64,000 nt of DNA from Rickettsiella endosymbiont of Rhagonycha lignosa. GTDB taxonomy: Bacteria > Pseudomonadota > Gammaproteobacteria > Diplorickettsiales > Diplorickettsiaceae. Location of the stretch: positions 1,292,001 through 1,356,000 of the forward strand of contig NZ_OZ035011.1 in assembly GCF_964031165.1 (NCBI RefSeq), given 5' to 3'. The notes beneath the pieces were generated by a model. It saw only the letters and a list, made by a program, of their open reading frames with translations, was not told the origin of the DNA and searched no databases. Made by a program: the position numbers and the translations under genes. Of this stretch, positions 47,512 through 56,388 are shown piece after piece. Each line of letters opens with the position of its first letter. Within the stretch, counting starts at the first letter, position 1.

Positions 47512-47727
47512 TTAATCTTTTTTACGGAAGATCTCATTTAGCTTAAATTTCTCTGCCAAAATAGGGATTCCACACCAGCCTATGATGGCCTCAATAATGA
47601 GAATAACACCCACTAAAAAAGCAAATAATTTGCCCAGACCCAATAACACACCAATCAATAATACAATACCAATCACCAAACGTGAAAGACGTTCATTGGA
47701 TTCAAGATTGCTTGCTACATTGAACAT
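47512..47727 (-). CDS. Small membrane protein, YgaP-like DUF2892 family
   Basis: 71 residues beginning MFNVASNLESNERLSRLVIG, the typical start of DUF2892 (N-x-G-x2-ER-x2-R) proteins, followed by two membrane helices (IVLLIGVLLGLGKLFAFLVG and VILIIEAIIGWCGIP). The WCGIPILAEKF ending resembles the family's C-terminus (CPLY in many members). The role is unknown. It lies between bamD and rluD and is well preceded by AGAGGAT. Confidence 0.82.
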   Translation of the reverse strand: MFNVASNLESNERLSRLVIGIVLLIGVLLGLGKLFAFLVGVILIIEAIIGWCGIPILAEKFKLNEIFRKKD

Positions 47728-47793
47728 AGATAGTATCCTCTATTAAGTCGTAATAAAAAGGCATCGCTCCCGTCAGCATTATAGCGATATTCT

Positions 47794-48765
47794 ATGAAAA
47801 ACACAGCTCAAGTAATAAATTGCCAAGCAATTGTCCCAGAACATTTAGCAGAAAAGCGTCTCGACCAAATTTTGAGTCAGTTATTTCCTGCTTATTCCCG
47901 TACGCGTTTGCAACAATGGATTCGTTGTCAACAAGTTTGGGTTGATGATGAACTCAAACGACCACGGGATAAAATAAAAGCAGGGGCTAAAATTATTATT
48001 TTAGCTAGCTTAAGTGAAGAAGTTAGTTGGGAGGCAGAAGAGCTTCCTCTTGATATTATTTATGAAGATGAAGCTTTACTTGTAGTTAACAAGCCTGCAG
48101 GATTAGTCGTCCATCCTGCCGTAGGAAATACGCATAAAACCCTCGTAAATGCTCTTTTACATTATTTACCTGAACTCAAAAAACTTCCTCGGGCTGGAAT
48201 CATACATCGTTTAGACAAAGACACATCGGGTCTATTAATAATTCCTAAAATTTTAAACGCGTATAATAAATTGGTCAAACAACTACAAGCAAGAACTATG
48301 AAACGCGAATATATAGCTGTTATTCAGGGCCTATTAATCGCTGGGGGAACTATCAATGCACCTATAGGCCGTCATCCGAGATTAAGAAAAAAAATGGCTG
48401 TCACTGAGTTGTTGAATGGAAAACCAGCGGTATCGCATTATCGAGTCATAGAACGTTTTAATCATCACACACTTATTAAAGTAAAACTAGAAACAGGCCG
48501 CACTCATCAAATTCGCGTGCATATGGCTCATATCCATCACCCATTGGTCGGCGATAAAACCTATACTGGCCGCTTTCATTTACCAAAAAAAGCCAGTGAA
48601 TTGCTGATTAATTGCTTGCATCATTTTCCTCGCCAAGCCTTGCATGCACAATGTTTAGGAATTATCCATCCTGTTACCTTACAACCTATGGAGTGGCATA
48701 GCCCTTTACCTGAAGACATTCATCAATTAATTAACTGTTTGCGAGAAGATAAACTGAATGCTTGA
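47794..48765 (+). CDS. rluD: 23S rRNA pseudouridine synthase RluD
   Basis: 323 residues. N-terminal S4 RNA-binding domain (RLDQILSQLFPAYSRTRLQQWI), then the RluA-family catalytic domain with the Asp motif HRLDKDTSGLL and ETGRTHQIRVHMAHI. It makes pseudouridines 1911, 1915 and 1917 in helix 69 in characterised bacteria. Overlaps pgeF by eight bases, as in many gammaproteobacteria; bamD is the divergent neighbour. Confidence 0.96.
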   Translation: MKNTAQVINCQAIVPEHLAEKRLDQILSQLFPAYSRTRLQQWIRCQQVWVDDELKRPRDKIKAGAKIIILASLSEEVSWEAEELPLDIIYEDEALLVVNKPAGLVVHPAVGNTHKTLVNALLHYLPELKKLPRAGIIHRLDKDTSGLLIIPKILNAYNKLVKQLQARTMKREYIAVIQGLLIAGGTINAPIGRHPRLRKKMAVTELLNGKPAVSHYRVIERFNHHTLIKVKLETGRTHQIRVHMAHIHHPLVGDKTYTGRFHLPKKASELLINCLHHFPRQALHAQCLGIIHPVTLQPMEWHSPLPEDIHQLINCLREDKLNA

Positions 48766-49495
48766 TTTAATCATTCCAGAATGGCCAGCTCCACACTGGA
48801 TCAAAGCTTACACAACAACTCGAACAGGTGGATTTAGTCGTGCTCCCTACAATAGTTTAAATATCGCCGCGCATGTAGGGGATAATTTGGACGATGTATC
48901 AAAAAACCGTCAATTACTAAAGAAAAAATTACATCTAAAAAAACGTATTATCTGGTTAGAACAAGTACATGGAAACACTGCTATTTCAGCTGATCACTCT
49001 CTCGATAATTTTGCGGCTGATGCTATTTATTCGAGAACAGAACAAACGGTCTGTGCCGTACAAACCGCAGATTGCTTACCATTATTAATTTGCAGCTTTA
49101 GTAGTTATTATGTCGCCGCCATCCATGCCGGTTGGAAAGGTTTAAGCAATGGTATTATAGAAACTACTATTAATGCATTAGCCTTACCGCCCAACGATAT
49201 TTTAGTTTGGCTAGGTCCTGCTATTGGCCCTCAAGCTTTTATAGTCGGAGAAGAAGTTTTTCAATCGTTTGTAGACGAAGATCCGACGGCCGAAATAGCT
49301 TTTCAGCCTTTAGAAAACAAGCAATGGCTGGCAAATCTCTATAAATTGGCTCAACTACGTTTACGAAAGCTAGGAATAAACTCCATCTACGGAGGTAATT
49401 ACTGTACTTTTTCCGACAAGCTTCGTTTTTTCTCATATCGGAGAGACCAAATAACAGGGCGAATGCTGAGCCTTATTTGGATAAACCTACCTTAA
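48758..49495 (+). CDS. pgeF: Peptidoglycan editing factor PgeF (YfiH, laccase-domain)
   Basis: 245-residue DUF152 protein with metal-site motifs LEQVHGNTA (His), VQTADCLPLLI (Cys) and AIHAGWKGL (His). In E. coli it prevents misincorporation of serine into peptidoglycan stem peptides; relatives show purine nucleosidase activity. It is translationally coupled to rluD. Complete and well conserved. Confidence 0.94.
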   Translation: MLDLIIPEWPAPHWIKAYTTTRTGGFSRAPYNSLNIAAHVGDNLDDVSKNRQLLKKKLHLKKRIIWLEQVHGNTAISADHSLDNFAADAIYSRTEQTVCAVQTADCLPLLICSFSSYYVAAIHAGWKGLSNGIIETTINALALPPNDILVWLGPAIGPQAFIVGEEVFQSFVDEDPTAEIAFQPLENKQWLANLYKLAQLRLRKLGINSIYGGNYCTFSDKLRFFSYRRDQITGRMLSLIWINLP

Positions 49496-49540
49496 AAAAG
49501 AACTCCAATCTTACATTAACTTTGCCTAAAATCTCCAAGT

Positions 49541-49661
49541 AGAGTCACAGCAATTGAATTTTGACAAATATCTAATTATGCAGCCTGCATAGACTTAACA
49601 TGCATGAGAATTGCGAATCGAGCAGAGCCACACAGACAAAAATTCAAGAACGAGCATAGGG
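49541..49661 (+). repeat. Dispersed palindromic repeat, copy D (degenerate)
   Basis: About 120 bp resembling copies C and E in order: AGTCACAGCAATTGAATTTT, CATGCATGAGAATTGCGAAT, then ACACAGACAAAAATTCAAGA. It is more diverged than the others and its ends are decayed. Occupies the upstream region of the outer-membrane protein gene at 49732, only about 150 bp from copy E. Confidence 0.7.
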
Positions 49662-49731
49662 GTATTTTCTTGAATTACGCCCAAGCCTGCCTTATACTAT
49701 TGCGCAATATAAAAACAATAATAATAAATTT

Positions 49732-50484
49732 ATGCATCGATTTTTTTCAGTTTTACTATTATGCCTGTTAACTACTCCATTATTAGCTGAACCTACCTCT
49801 AAAAATATATACTCTCAGCAATTGGATTTTTGTCAAGGCGCCGCGATAATTAAGCAACCTGAGTGTATTAACATACATGAGGATTGCGAGTTGAGCGGCA
49901 ACACAGACAAAAATTCAAGTGCGAGGAGTATGGCTGTGCCTGATAAACGTTGGGGTATATTATTTTACCATAGTTGGATGACTAATAGTAATATTGGCCC
50001 AGTACTAACCGCCCAAGATGTTCATTTCAAATATGGGACGATGAACTCTATCGATTTGTCTTATCAATTAGACCCAACTAACCCTTTACGGCGTTTTTTT
50101 CGGCCTTTAGTCAGTACTGTCGAAGTCGCTGGAAATATAACCCAACGACGTGACCCCAACGGCCTCATCTATGAATTTGATCCTTACTTAAATTTTCGCT
50201 GGAAAACTTTCCCTTGGGATCATTATGTCACTACAACTTTCGCTATTGGCGATGGACTCTCATATGCAACCAGCATTCCTCTACGAGAAGAGCATGATTC
50301 GTCCAATAACAATGCTAAAAGGTTACTAAATTTTTTAGTTGTAGAAGCGACCTTTGCAGCTCCTAGCCACCCCGAATTACAATTCGTAATCAGAGCACAT
50401 CACCGTTGTGGCGCTTGGGGATTATTTGGCGCCGGCAACTTAAGCTCCAATGCCGTAGGTCTAGGAATACGTTATCTATTTTAA
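49732..50484 (+). CDS. Outer-membrane beta-barrel protein carrying an in-frame repeat insertion
   Basis: 250 residues. Signal peptide MHRFFSVLLLCLLTTPLLAE with cleavage near residue 19. Residues about 26-66 (YSQQLDFCQGAAI to NTDKNSSARS) are encoded by repeat copy E. The rest has alternating beta-strand pattern (WGILFYHSW, TTFAIGDGLSYATS, LQFVIRAHHRCGAWGLF) and ends with aromatic-terminated GLGIRYLF, typical of a barrel. The HH-R-GAWGLFG segment is reminiscent of PagL-like lipid A deacylases (His/Ser near the C-terminus), but I cannot confirm the catalytic set. The insertion lies just after the signal peptide, where extra residues would be tolerated. Confidence 0.75.
   Translation: MHRFFSVLLLCLLTTPLLAEPTSKNIYSQQLDFCQGAAIIKQPECINIHEDCELSGNTDKNSSARSMAVPDKRWGILFYHSWMTNSNIGPVLTAQDVHFKYGTMNSIDLSYQLDPTNPLRRFFRPLVSTVEVAGNITQRRDPNGLIYEFDPYLNFRWKTFPWDHYVTTTFAIGDGLSYATSIPLREEHDSSNNNAKRLLNFLVVEATFAAPSHPELQFVIRAHHRCGAWGLFGAGNLSSNAVGLGIRYLF
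49808..49931 (+). repeat. Dispersed palindromic repeat, copy E, inside a coding sequence
   Basis: 124 bp from TATACTCTCAGCAATTGGAT to GTGCGAGGAGTATG. The reading frame through it is open and gives IHEDCELSGNTDKNSSA, the same frame as in gph (copy C), so the element can be translated without stops in this frame. Best-preserved full copy. Confidence 0.9.
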
Positions 50485-50505
50485 TTCTTATTCTTCAATA
50501 AAAAA

Positions 50506-50769
50506 TTATTTCGTAGGCACTGGCGCTTTAGATATTGGATTTTCCATAACGCTTTCAATTATCGTCGTTTTTGGCAAATTTTTTAAGAAAAAAGATCCTT
50601 GGTTCATATTGGATAAAGACTCTTCACTATTATCAAAAGAAGTTGAAGTTAATGTGGTTGCTCCCAATTCTTTCATTTTTTTTTGCCAACATAAAGCCTT
50701 CTTCGCCAAATCTAACGGAGTTGAATTTCTTATACAATAATTAGCATATCCTGTAACTTTTCGAATCAT
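50506..50769 (-). CDS. Hypothetical 87-residue protein
   Basis: The ATG has AGAAGG seven bases upstream. The sequence starts MIRKVTGYANYCIRNSTPLD, contains an amphipathic helical part with a basic character (AKKALCWQKKMKELG) and a Ser/Thr-rich tail ending in VMENPISKAPVPTK. No signal peptide or membrane helix. I do not recognise the family. The strong ribosome site supports a real gene, but the small size leaves doubt. It stands between an outer-membrane protein and the CorC-like gene. Confidence 0.5.
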   Translation of the reverse strand: MIRKVTGYANYCIRNSTPLDLAKKALCWQKKMKELGATTLTSTSFDNSEESLSNMNQGSFFLKNLPKTTIIESVMENPISKAPVPTK

Positions 50770-50883
50770 TTCATAGCCTTCTAAAAAAAATTAATTCAAT
50801 TAAAATATCCTAACTAATTATATCAACTATTTATTTTTTTTCAAAAAAATAAATTTAATAGGAAATGTTCTATTTTTTTTAGT

Positions 50884-52143
50884 TTAAACCGCACGACTTG
50901 GAAAAATCTTAACGGTTTTAATCATATTATCTTTAATCAAGATAACTTCCATCGTTTTATTTTCAAACTGAAACATAGTGCCTACTTTTGGAATAACTTC
51001 AAGCGTCTCAATAATTAATCCACTTAAAGTTTTTGGGCCGCGTAAGGGCAAATTTAAATTTAATTGACGATTTAAATCTCGTAATGCAATTCCTCCATCC
51101 ACCAAGTAACTACCATCTGCTTGCAATGCAACAGCACGACGAATTAATGCCATATCCGTGGTAAATTCACCCACAATTTCTTCTAATATGTCTTCTAAGG
51201 TAATAAGACCCTGAAGCTCGCCATATTCATTGACAACTAAACCAATACGATGTTTCTCACGACGAAAATTTAACAATTGGCTATTTAATGCTGTTGCTTC
51301 AGGTATAAAATGAACCTCTTCTGCTGCTTCGATTAATACTTCTTTACTTAATTGTTGCTTACTTAAACTATTTAAAACTTTTCGAAAATGTAAAATTCCT
51401 ATTATCTCATCAAGAGAATCTCGATAAATCGGTAGCCGTGTATATTCGCTCTTAATTAATTGTTTTAAAATTACGTCCCAAGGCTGATTAATATCGATAC
51501 CAATAATTTCCTGCCTTGGAATCATAATATCTTCTACGGTTACTTTATTTAGCTCTAATACCTTGAGCAACATATTTTTATAACCATTAGGCATATGTCC
51601 AGTCCCCTCACGTAATAAACTTACTAATTCTTCGCGGGACAACTGTTCGACTGTCAATTTTGGAATTTTTATCCCAAATAAACGTAAGGTAGTATTTGCC
51701 ATTAAATTTGTTAGCCAAACAAAGGGGTATAAAATATGCAACAAAATAATTAGAGGCCAAACGGCAAACAACGCAATCGGTTGAGGATATAAGGTTGCTA
51801 AGGTTTTCGGTGCTACTTCACAAAAAATTAATACTACAAAAGTAAGCGCTAGAGTTGCCAAAAAAACACCCGATGCCGAAAAATATTGTAATGCAAGCAA
51901 CGTAACTACAGCGGAAGCAAGGATATTAGCAAAAGTTCCGCATAAAAGAATAACCCCGAGCAAACGATCGGGTCTTTTTAATAAATCCTGTACACGTTTG
52001 GCGAGCAGGTTACGCTGTCTTACGAGATGACGTAATCGATATCTATTTATCGATAACATGGCAGCTTCTGCCAATGAAAAAAAGACAGCGGCTAATAATA
52101 ATAAAAATAATAAACCAACAAGAAATGCAAATGAATAATGCAT
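50884..52143 (-). CDS. CNNM/CorC-type transporter (DUF21-CBS-CorC domain)
   Basis: 419 residues: N-terminal DUF21 transmembrane domain (about 1-190, starting FFSLAEAAMLSINRYRLRHL), a CBS pair (about 205-330; EDIMIPRQEIIGIDINQPWD and LQGLITLEDILEEIVGEF), and a C-terminal CorC_HlyC domain (DGSYLVDGGIALRDLNRQL). Family members (CorB, YfjD) transport or regulate Mg2+/Co2+. In gammaproteobacteria this gene and a CcsA-like membrane protein stand next to ffh, as here. The ion is inferred from the family. Confidence 0.9.
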   Translation of the reverse strand: MHYSFAFLVGLLFLLLLAAVFFSLAEAAMLSINRYRLRHLVRQRNLLAKRVQDLLKRPDRLLGVILLCGTFANILASAVVTLLALQYFSASGVFLATLALTFVVLIFCEVAPKTLATLYPQPIALFAVWPLIILLHILYPFVWLTNLMANTTLRLFGIKIPKLTVEQLSREELVSLLREGTGHMPNGYKNMLLKVLELNKVTVEDIMIPRQEIIGIDINQPWDVILKQLIKSEYTRLPIYRDSLDEIIGILHFRKVLNSLSKQQLSKEVLIEAAEEVHFIPEATALNSQLLNFRREKHRIGLVVNEYGELQGLITLEDILEEIVGEFTTDMALIRRAVALQADGSYLVDGGIALRDLNRQLNLNLPLRGPKTLSGLIIETLEVIPKVGTMFQFENKTMEVILIKDNMIKTVKIFPSRAV

Positions 52144-52162
52144 GCGCTAAGGTCTCATCCTT

Positions 52163-52600
52163 TTAAAGATTCGGCATGAATAAAATCGTTCCTAAATAAA
52201 CTATTCCAATTAAACTAGCACCAATTAAGGTCCAGCTAATCGCAATTTTACCCCGCCAACCAAAATAATTTCTCCCGATTAATAGCATTAAAAGCACTCC
52301 CCAAGCGAGGAGCGATAAAAGTATTTTTTGCCACAAATGCCGTTCAAAAACAGGATGAAATAAAATCAAACTGCTGGCCAATACTAATGTCAGTAAAACG
52401 ATAGCGATAGAAATAAGCGTAAATAGATACGTTTCCATCACTTCCAAAGGTGGGAAATATTGAATAAATCCTATAGCTTGTTTATGCTTGAGCATCCACT
52501 CTTGGCTGGCCAATAGCAATGCTTGGAGTGCGGCGCTGATTAAAACAATCAGTGCAAGCGTTGATAGAAAAATATGAACAAAATCAGCATAGGACACCAT
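52163..52600 (-). pseudogene. CcsA/YpjD-like inner-membrane protein, N-terminal half missing
   Basis: 145 residues with four membrane helices, matching the C-terminal half of YpjD/CcsA-like cytochrome assembly proteins (family about 260-270): SAALQALLLASQEWMLKHK, FPPLEVMETYLFTLISIA, HLWQKILLSLLAWGVLLMLL, NYFGWRGKIAISWTLIG. About 110 N-terminal residues are absent, and the 148 bp before the ATG shows no remnant in frame. A GAGGAG stands 12 bases upstream of the ATG, so a short protein may still be made. It could be a functional shortened protein; I call it degraded with moderate confidence. Location next to ffh and the CorC-like gene matches the normal ypjD site. Confidence 0.65.
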
Positions 52601-52748
52601 CAGACTCGCTTACTCCTCAGCTAAGCTGATACAATAACAGAAATTTTTGGGTCATTCATCATGTCCTTTTTTTATAAAATCCGGCTTCTCTACTTCGTAG
52701 ACTTAGTCTCATTAAAAATTACGATAAATTTAGGACTACTATAAAATC

Positions 52749-54104
52749 ATGTTTGACAATTTAACAGCTCGTTTAAAACAATCTTTTAAAAATATTCGTG
52801 GTCAAGGTCGCTTAAGCGAACATAATATTAAGGAAAGTCTTCGTGAAGTAAAAAAAGCTTTAATTGAAGCGGATGTCGCCTATCCTGTTGTCAAAACAAT
52901 TGTTGAACAAGTACGCCAAGGCGCCATTGGGCAAAAAGTCACAGAAAGCTTAGCACCAGGTCAAGCCTTTATAAAAATTGTAAGTGATACCTTAACTAGT
53001 ATCATGGGGAAGGATCTATCCGAATTAAATCTTTTTACACAAGCACCAGCCATAATTATGGTAGCGGGCTTGCAAGGTTCAGGAAAAACAACAACGGTTG
53101 CAAAATTAGCCTATTGGTTAAAAGAACAAAAAAATAAATCGGTTTTAGTGACTAGTACTGATATTCATCGTCCTGCAGCTATTTTACAACTTGAAAATTT
53201 GGCCGAAAGTATAGGTGTGTTATTTCACACGAGTAACGCCTCGCAAACACCTACTCATATTGTTCAAACTGCTATCCAAGCTGCTCGAAATAAAGGGGCA
53301 GATGTCGTTATTATCGATACAGCCGGTCGCTTACATATTGATACAGCAATGATGGATGAAGTGCGCACTATCCACGCTGTTAGTAATCCCATCGAAAGCT
53401 TATTCGTGCTTGATAGTATGATGGGTCAAGACGCTGTAAAAACAGCACAGGGTTTTAACGAAGCTATCCCTCTTACTGGAATCATCCTGAGCAAAATGGA
53501 TGGTGATGCACGTGGGGGAGCCGCTTTATCAGTAAAATTTACTTTAGGTAAACCAATTAAATTTATCGGCTCCGGTGAAAAAGTCACTGCACTTGAACCT
53601 TTTTACCCGGATAGAATTGCTTCGCGCATTCTTGGTATGGGCGATGTCCTTTCGTTAGTCGAAGAAGTACAGCGTCATACCGATCAAAAAGCCATACAAA
53701 AACTCAATCAAAAATTGCAAAAAGGCAAAAAATTTGATCTGGAAGATTTTTTAAATCAACTTATACAAATGGATAATATGGGAGGGATGGAGCAACTCTT
53801 AGGCAAGCTTCCCGATGGAAACAGTACTGCTTTACTCGCTAGTGCTAAAAATACACTTAATAAAAAACTAACTTCCCAGATGCAAGCAATCATCCGTTCT
53901 ATGACGAAAAAAGAACGGCTTTTTCCAGATACTATCCAAGGATCCCGAAAACGGCGTATTGCCGGAGGTTCGGGGACGCAAATCCAGGATGTGAACCGAC
54001 TCCTGAAACAGTTCAATCAAATGCAAAAAATGATGAAGCGTTTCTCTAAGCCTGGCTCCATGAATAAACTTCTACAAGGGCTACAAAATCACTACCCTCG
54101 ATAA
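52749..54104 (+). CDS. ffh: Signal recognition particle GTPase Ffh
   Basis: 451-residue SRP54 homologue that targets membrane proteins co-translationally. N domain, then G domain with P-loop GLQGSGKTTTVAKLA near residue 104, DTAGRLHID and LSKMDGDARGG. The C-terminal M domain is Met-rich (NQMQKMMKRFSKPGSMNKLL) with the 4.5S RNA-binding motif GSRKRRIAGGSGTQIQDVN. It precedes rpsP-rimM-trmD-rplS, the standard gammaproteobacterial order. Confidence 0.99.
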   Translation: MFDNLTARLKQSFKNIRGQGRLSEHNIKESLREVKKALIEADVAYPVVKTIVEQVRQGAIGQKVTESLAPGQAFIKIVSDTLTSIMGKDLSELNLFTQAPAIIMVAGLQGSGKTTTVAKLAYWLKEQKNKSVLVTSTDIHRPAAILQLENLAESIGVLFHTSNASQTPTHIVQTAIQAARNKGADVVIIDTAGRLHIDTAMMDEVRTIHAVSNPIESLFVLDSMMGQDAVKTAQGFNEAIPLTGIILSKMDGDARGGAALSVKFTLGKPIKFIGSGEKVTALEPFYPDRIASRILGMGDVLSLVEEVQRHTDQKAIQKLNQKLQKGKKFDLEDFLNQLIQMDNMGGMEQLLGKLPDGNSTALLASAKNTLNKKLTSQMQAIIRSMTKKERLFPDTIQGSRKRRIAGGSGTQIQDVNRLLKQFNQMQKMMKRFSKPGSMNKLLQGLQNHYPR

Positions 54105-54239
54105 AACCTCTAGAAACTCGAATGAAGCCCTTCCCAAATTAATAAAATTTGCGTAGAATCCGGGCTGGTTTCAATCTAAGCTAGCTCATTCAATTGAGCG
54201 TTTAAATAGACAGTAAAAATAGAGAGGAAAATTTATTCC

Positions 54240-54527
54240 ATGGTTATCATTCGTTTAGCACGAGGAGGCCGCACAAAACGCCCCTTCTACCACATTGTTG
54301 TAACAGATAGCCGAAATCCGCGTGATGGCAGCTATATTGAACGTTTAGGTTTTCATAACTCTGTTGCTGTAGGGAAAGAAGTAGCATTACAGATTGCAGA
54401 AGACCGAGTTAATTATTGGGTGTCCCAAGGGGCTAAAACTTCAAAGCAAGTACAAAATCTCCTGAAAAAAGCTAAAAATGGAGCAAATAGCCCTAAGAAA
54501 ACTGAGGCCCAGGCGGAAGCTGCTTAA
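54240..54527 (+). CDS. rpsP: 30S ribosomal protein bS16
   Basis: 95 residues. [20 protein letters not shown] and [20 protein letters not shown] are diagnostic. The C-terminal tail ([10 protein letters not shown]) is a typical variable extension. AGAGAGGAAAA precedes the ATG. A small hairpin (GCTCA-TTCAAT-TGAGC, 54184-54199) occurs in the leader. First gene of the rpsP-rimM-trmD-rplS operon. Confidence 0.99.
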   Translation: MVIIRLARGGRTKRPFYHIVVTDSRNPRDGSYIERLGFHNSVAVGKEVALQIAEDRVNYWVSQGAKTSKQVQNLLKKAKNGANSPKKTEAQAEAA

Positions 54528-54616
54528 TACATCCACCTTTCCTGAAATTTACTAAGACCACCTCTCTGTATTAGATGCTAGATAAAGTACTGTTGTAATC
54601 AATCAAAGAGGCAAAG

Positions 54617-55132
54617 ATGACAAAAAAAAAGGTCTTAGTAGGGACTATCGGAAAACCTTATGGTGTCAAAGGATGGGTTAAAATAAATTCCTATACAGAA
54701 CCTGTCAGTAATATCCTTGATTATCAACCCTGGTATTTAGAAGCACCCAGTAAACCTTCTTCTCCTCCTATCCTAATTGAAATAATAGATAATTGCCTTC
54801 ATGGTCAACAGATAGTAGCGCTACTCGCAAACTGTATAACACCTGAATCAGCATGTCTTTATACAAATTATAAAATCTATGTAGATCGAGAAAAGTTCTT
54901 TCCCTTAGCAGAGCAAGAGTACTATTGGACAGATTTAGAAGGCTTAAAAGTCTATACTTGTGAAAACGCTTATCTCGGCATAATCCAAGCTATCTTTGCT
55001 ACGGGTGCTAATGATGTATTAGTGATCACTGATAAAAAAAGACATTTAGTTCCATTTTTATTAGATCAAACCATTAAGTCTATCGATTTAGAGAATAAAA
55101 CGATGATAGTCGATTGGGACGCTGAATTTTGA
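54617..55132 (+). CDS. rimM: Ribosome maturation factor RimM
   Basis: 171 residues. VGTIGKPYGVKGWVKINSYT is the signature N-terminus, with the PRC-barrel domain C-terminal (EYYWTDLEGLKVYT; ATGANDVLVI; VPFLLDQTIKSID). It assists assembly of the 30S head via bS19. AAAGAGG lies upstream of the ATG. Its TGA overlaps the trmD ATG by one base (TGATG). Confidence 0.97.
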   Translation: MTKKKVLVGTIGKPYGVKGWVKINSYTEPVSNILDYQPWYLEAPSKPSSPPILIEIIDNCLHGQQIVALLANCITPESACLYTNYKIYVDREKFFPLAEQEYYWTDLEGLKVYTCENAYLGIIQAIFATGANDVLVITDKKRHLVPFLLDQTIKSIDLENKTMIVDWDAEF

Positions 55133-55878
55133 TGGATATTCAGATTATTAGCCTATTTCCTGAAATGTTTACTCCTTTAAATTTGAGTATACCTGGACGT
55201 GTACAAAAAAAAGGGCTATTAAAAATATCTTATTTAAATCCTCGGGATTTCACACAAGATAAGCATAATACTGTAGATGATCGTCCCTATGGAGGCGGGC
55301 CTGGAATGGTTATGAAGTTTGAGCCATTATTAGCTGCGATAAAGATGGCTAAATTACGTCAAGAGACTTTATATCCAGCCCCTTTAGTTAGTTATTTATC
55401 GCCTCAAGGAAAAAAATTTGATCAAATAGCTGCTCAAGAATTAAGCCAACGTACAGGACTTGTCCTAATCGCAGGTCGTTATGAAGGCATCGATCAGCGT
55501 CTTATTAACTGTGAAGTCGACGAGGAATGGTCTCTAGGAGATTTTATTTTGAGTGGTGGCGAACTTGCGGCTATGTGTCTTATTGATAGCATAGCCCGTC
55601 TATTACCAGGAGCATTAGGTCATCTGGAATCTGCGTCACAAGATTCATTTAGCTCGGCTCTACTAGATTACCCGCATTATACACGCCCTGCAAAGCTAGA
55701 TGGTCAAGATGTTCCGGAAGTTCTGCTACAGGGGGACCACTCCGCCATTGCTCGTTGGCGTTTAAAACAAGCTTTGGGACAAACCTGGCAACGTCGACCA
55801 GATTTATTAAAAAAGCATATACTTAGCGAACAAGAGCAGGTATTATTGGCCGAATTCATCCGTGAAAATAGCGAATAA
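55132..55878 (+). CDS. trmD: tRNA (guanine-N1)-methyltransferase TrmD
   Basis: 248 residues from the ATG at 55132 (a TTG one codon earlier is not needed). SPOUT methyltransferase that makes m1G37 in tRNA, guarding the reading frame. Motifs: ISLFPEMFTPLN, DDRPYGGGPGMVMKFEPL, LIAGRYEGIDQR and EWSLGDFILSGGELA, the SAM-binding trefoil knot. Coupled to rimM; rplS follows. Confidence 0.99.
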   Translation: MDIQIISLFPEMFTPLNLSIPGRVQKKGLLKISYLNPRDFTQDKHNTVDDRPYGGGPGMVMKFEPLLAAIKMAKLRQETLYPAPLVSYLSPQGKKFDQIAAQELSQRTGLVLIAGRYEGIDQRLINCEVDEEWSLGDFILSGGELAAMCLIDSIARLLPGALGHLESASQDSFSSALLDYPHYTRPAKLDGQDVPEVLLQGDHSAIARWRLKQALGQTWQRRPDLLKKHILSEQEQVLLAEFIRENSE

Positions 55879-55893
55879 AATTTGGAGTTAGCG

Positions 55894-56307
55894 ATGAGCA
55901 ATCTCATACAAACTATTGAAAAAGAACAAATGCAATCAAAAAAGGACATTCCCGACTTTCGTGCGGGAGATACAGTCGTAGTCAAAATTAAAGTCAAAGA
56001 AGGTACACGCGAACGATTACAATCCTTTGAAGGTGTTGTTATTGCGCGACGAAATCGTGGATTCAACTCCGCATTTACTGTAAGAAAGATCTCACATGGC
56101 GAAGGAGTGGAACGAGTTTTTCCTCTTTATAGCCCTTTAACGGCTAGCATAGAAATTAAAAGACGTGGTGATGTTCGAAAAGCAAAACTATATCATTTAC
56201 GCAACCTACGTGGTAAAGCGGCGCGTATTAAAGAAAAATTAGTAAATACCCTGCAAGCTTCTATTTCAACAAAAGAAGATGCTAGTAACAACGATCCTAT
56301 AGAGTAG
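55894..56307 (+). CDS. rplS: 50S ribosomal protein bL19
   Basis: 137 residues from the ATG at 55894, which has GGAG six bases upstream; an in-frame TTG 12 bases earlier is less likely. Diagnostic stretches: [34 protein letters not shown] and [12 protein letters not shown]. The tail after KAARIKEKL is somewhat longer than in E. coli and acidic. Last gene of the operon, followed by a hairpin. Confidence 0.98.
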   Translation: MSNLIQTIEKEQMQSKKDIPDFRAGDTVVVKIKVKEGTRERLQSFEGVVIARRNRGFNSAFTVRKISHGEGVERVFPLYSPLTASIEIKRRGDVRKAKLYHLRNLRGKAARIKEKLVNTLQASISTKEDASNNDPIE

Positions 56308-56317
56308 ATATCAATCT

Positions 56318-56348
56318 TTGCCAACAATTTTTTCAATATTGTTGGCAA
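56318..56348 (+). terminator. Probable terminator after rplS
   Basis: TTGCCAACAAT pairs with ATTGTTGGCAA over 11 bp around a T-rich loop. The tract after the stem is weak (TTCAAAGTTTT), so efficiency is uncertain. Confidence 0.6.
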
Positions 56349-56388
56349 TTCAAAGTTTTAGACTCCTTTAAAAGATAATATCGCTTTT

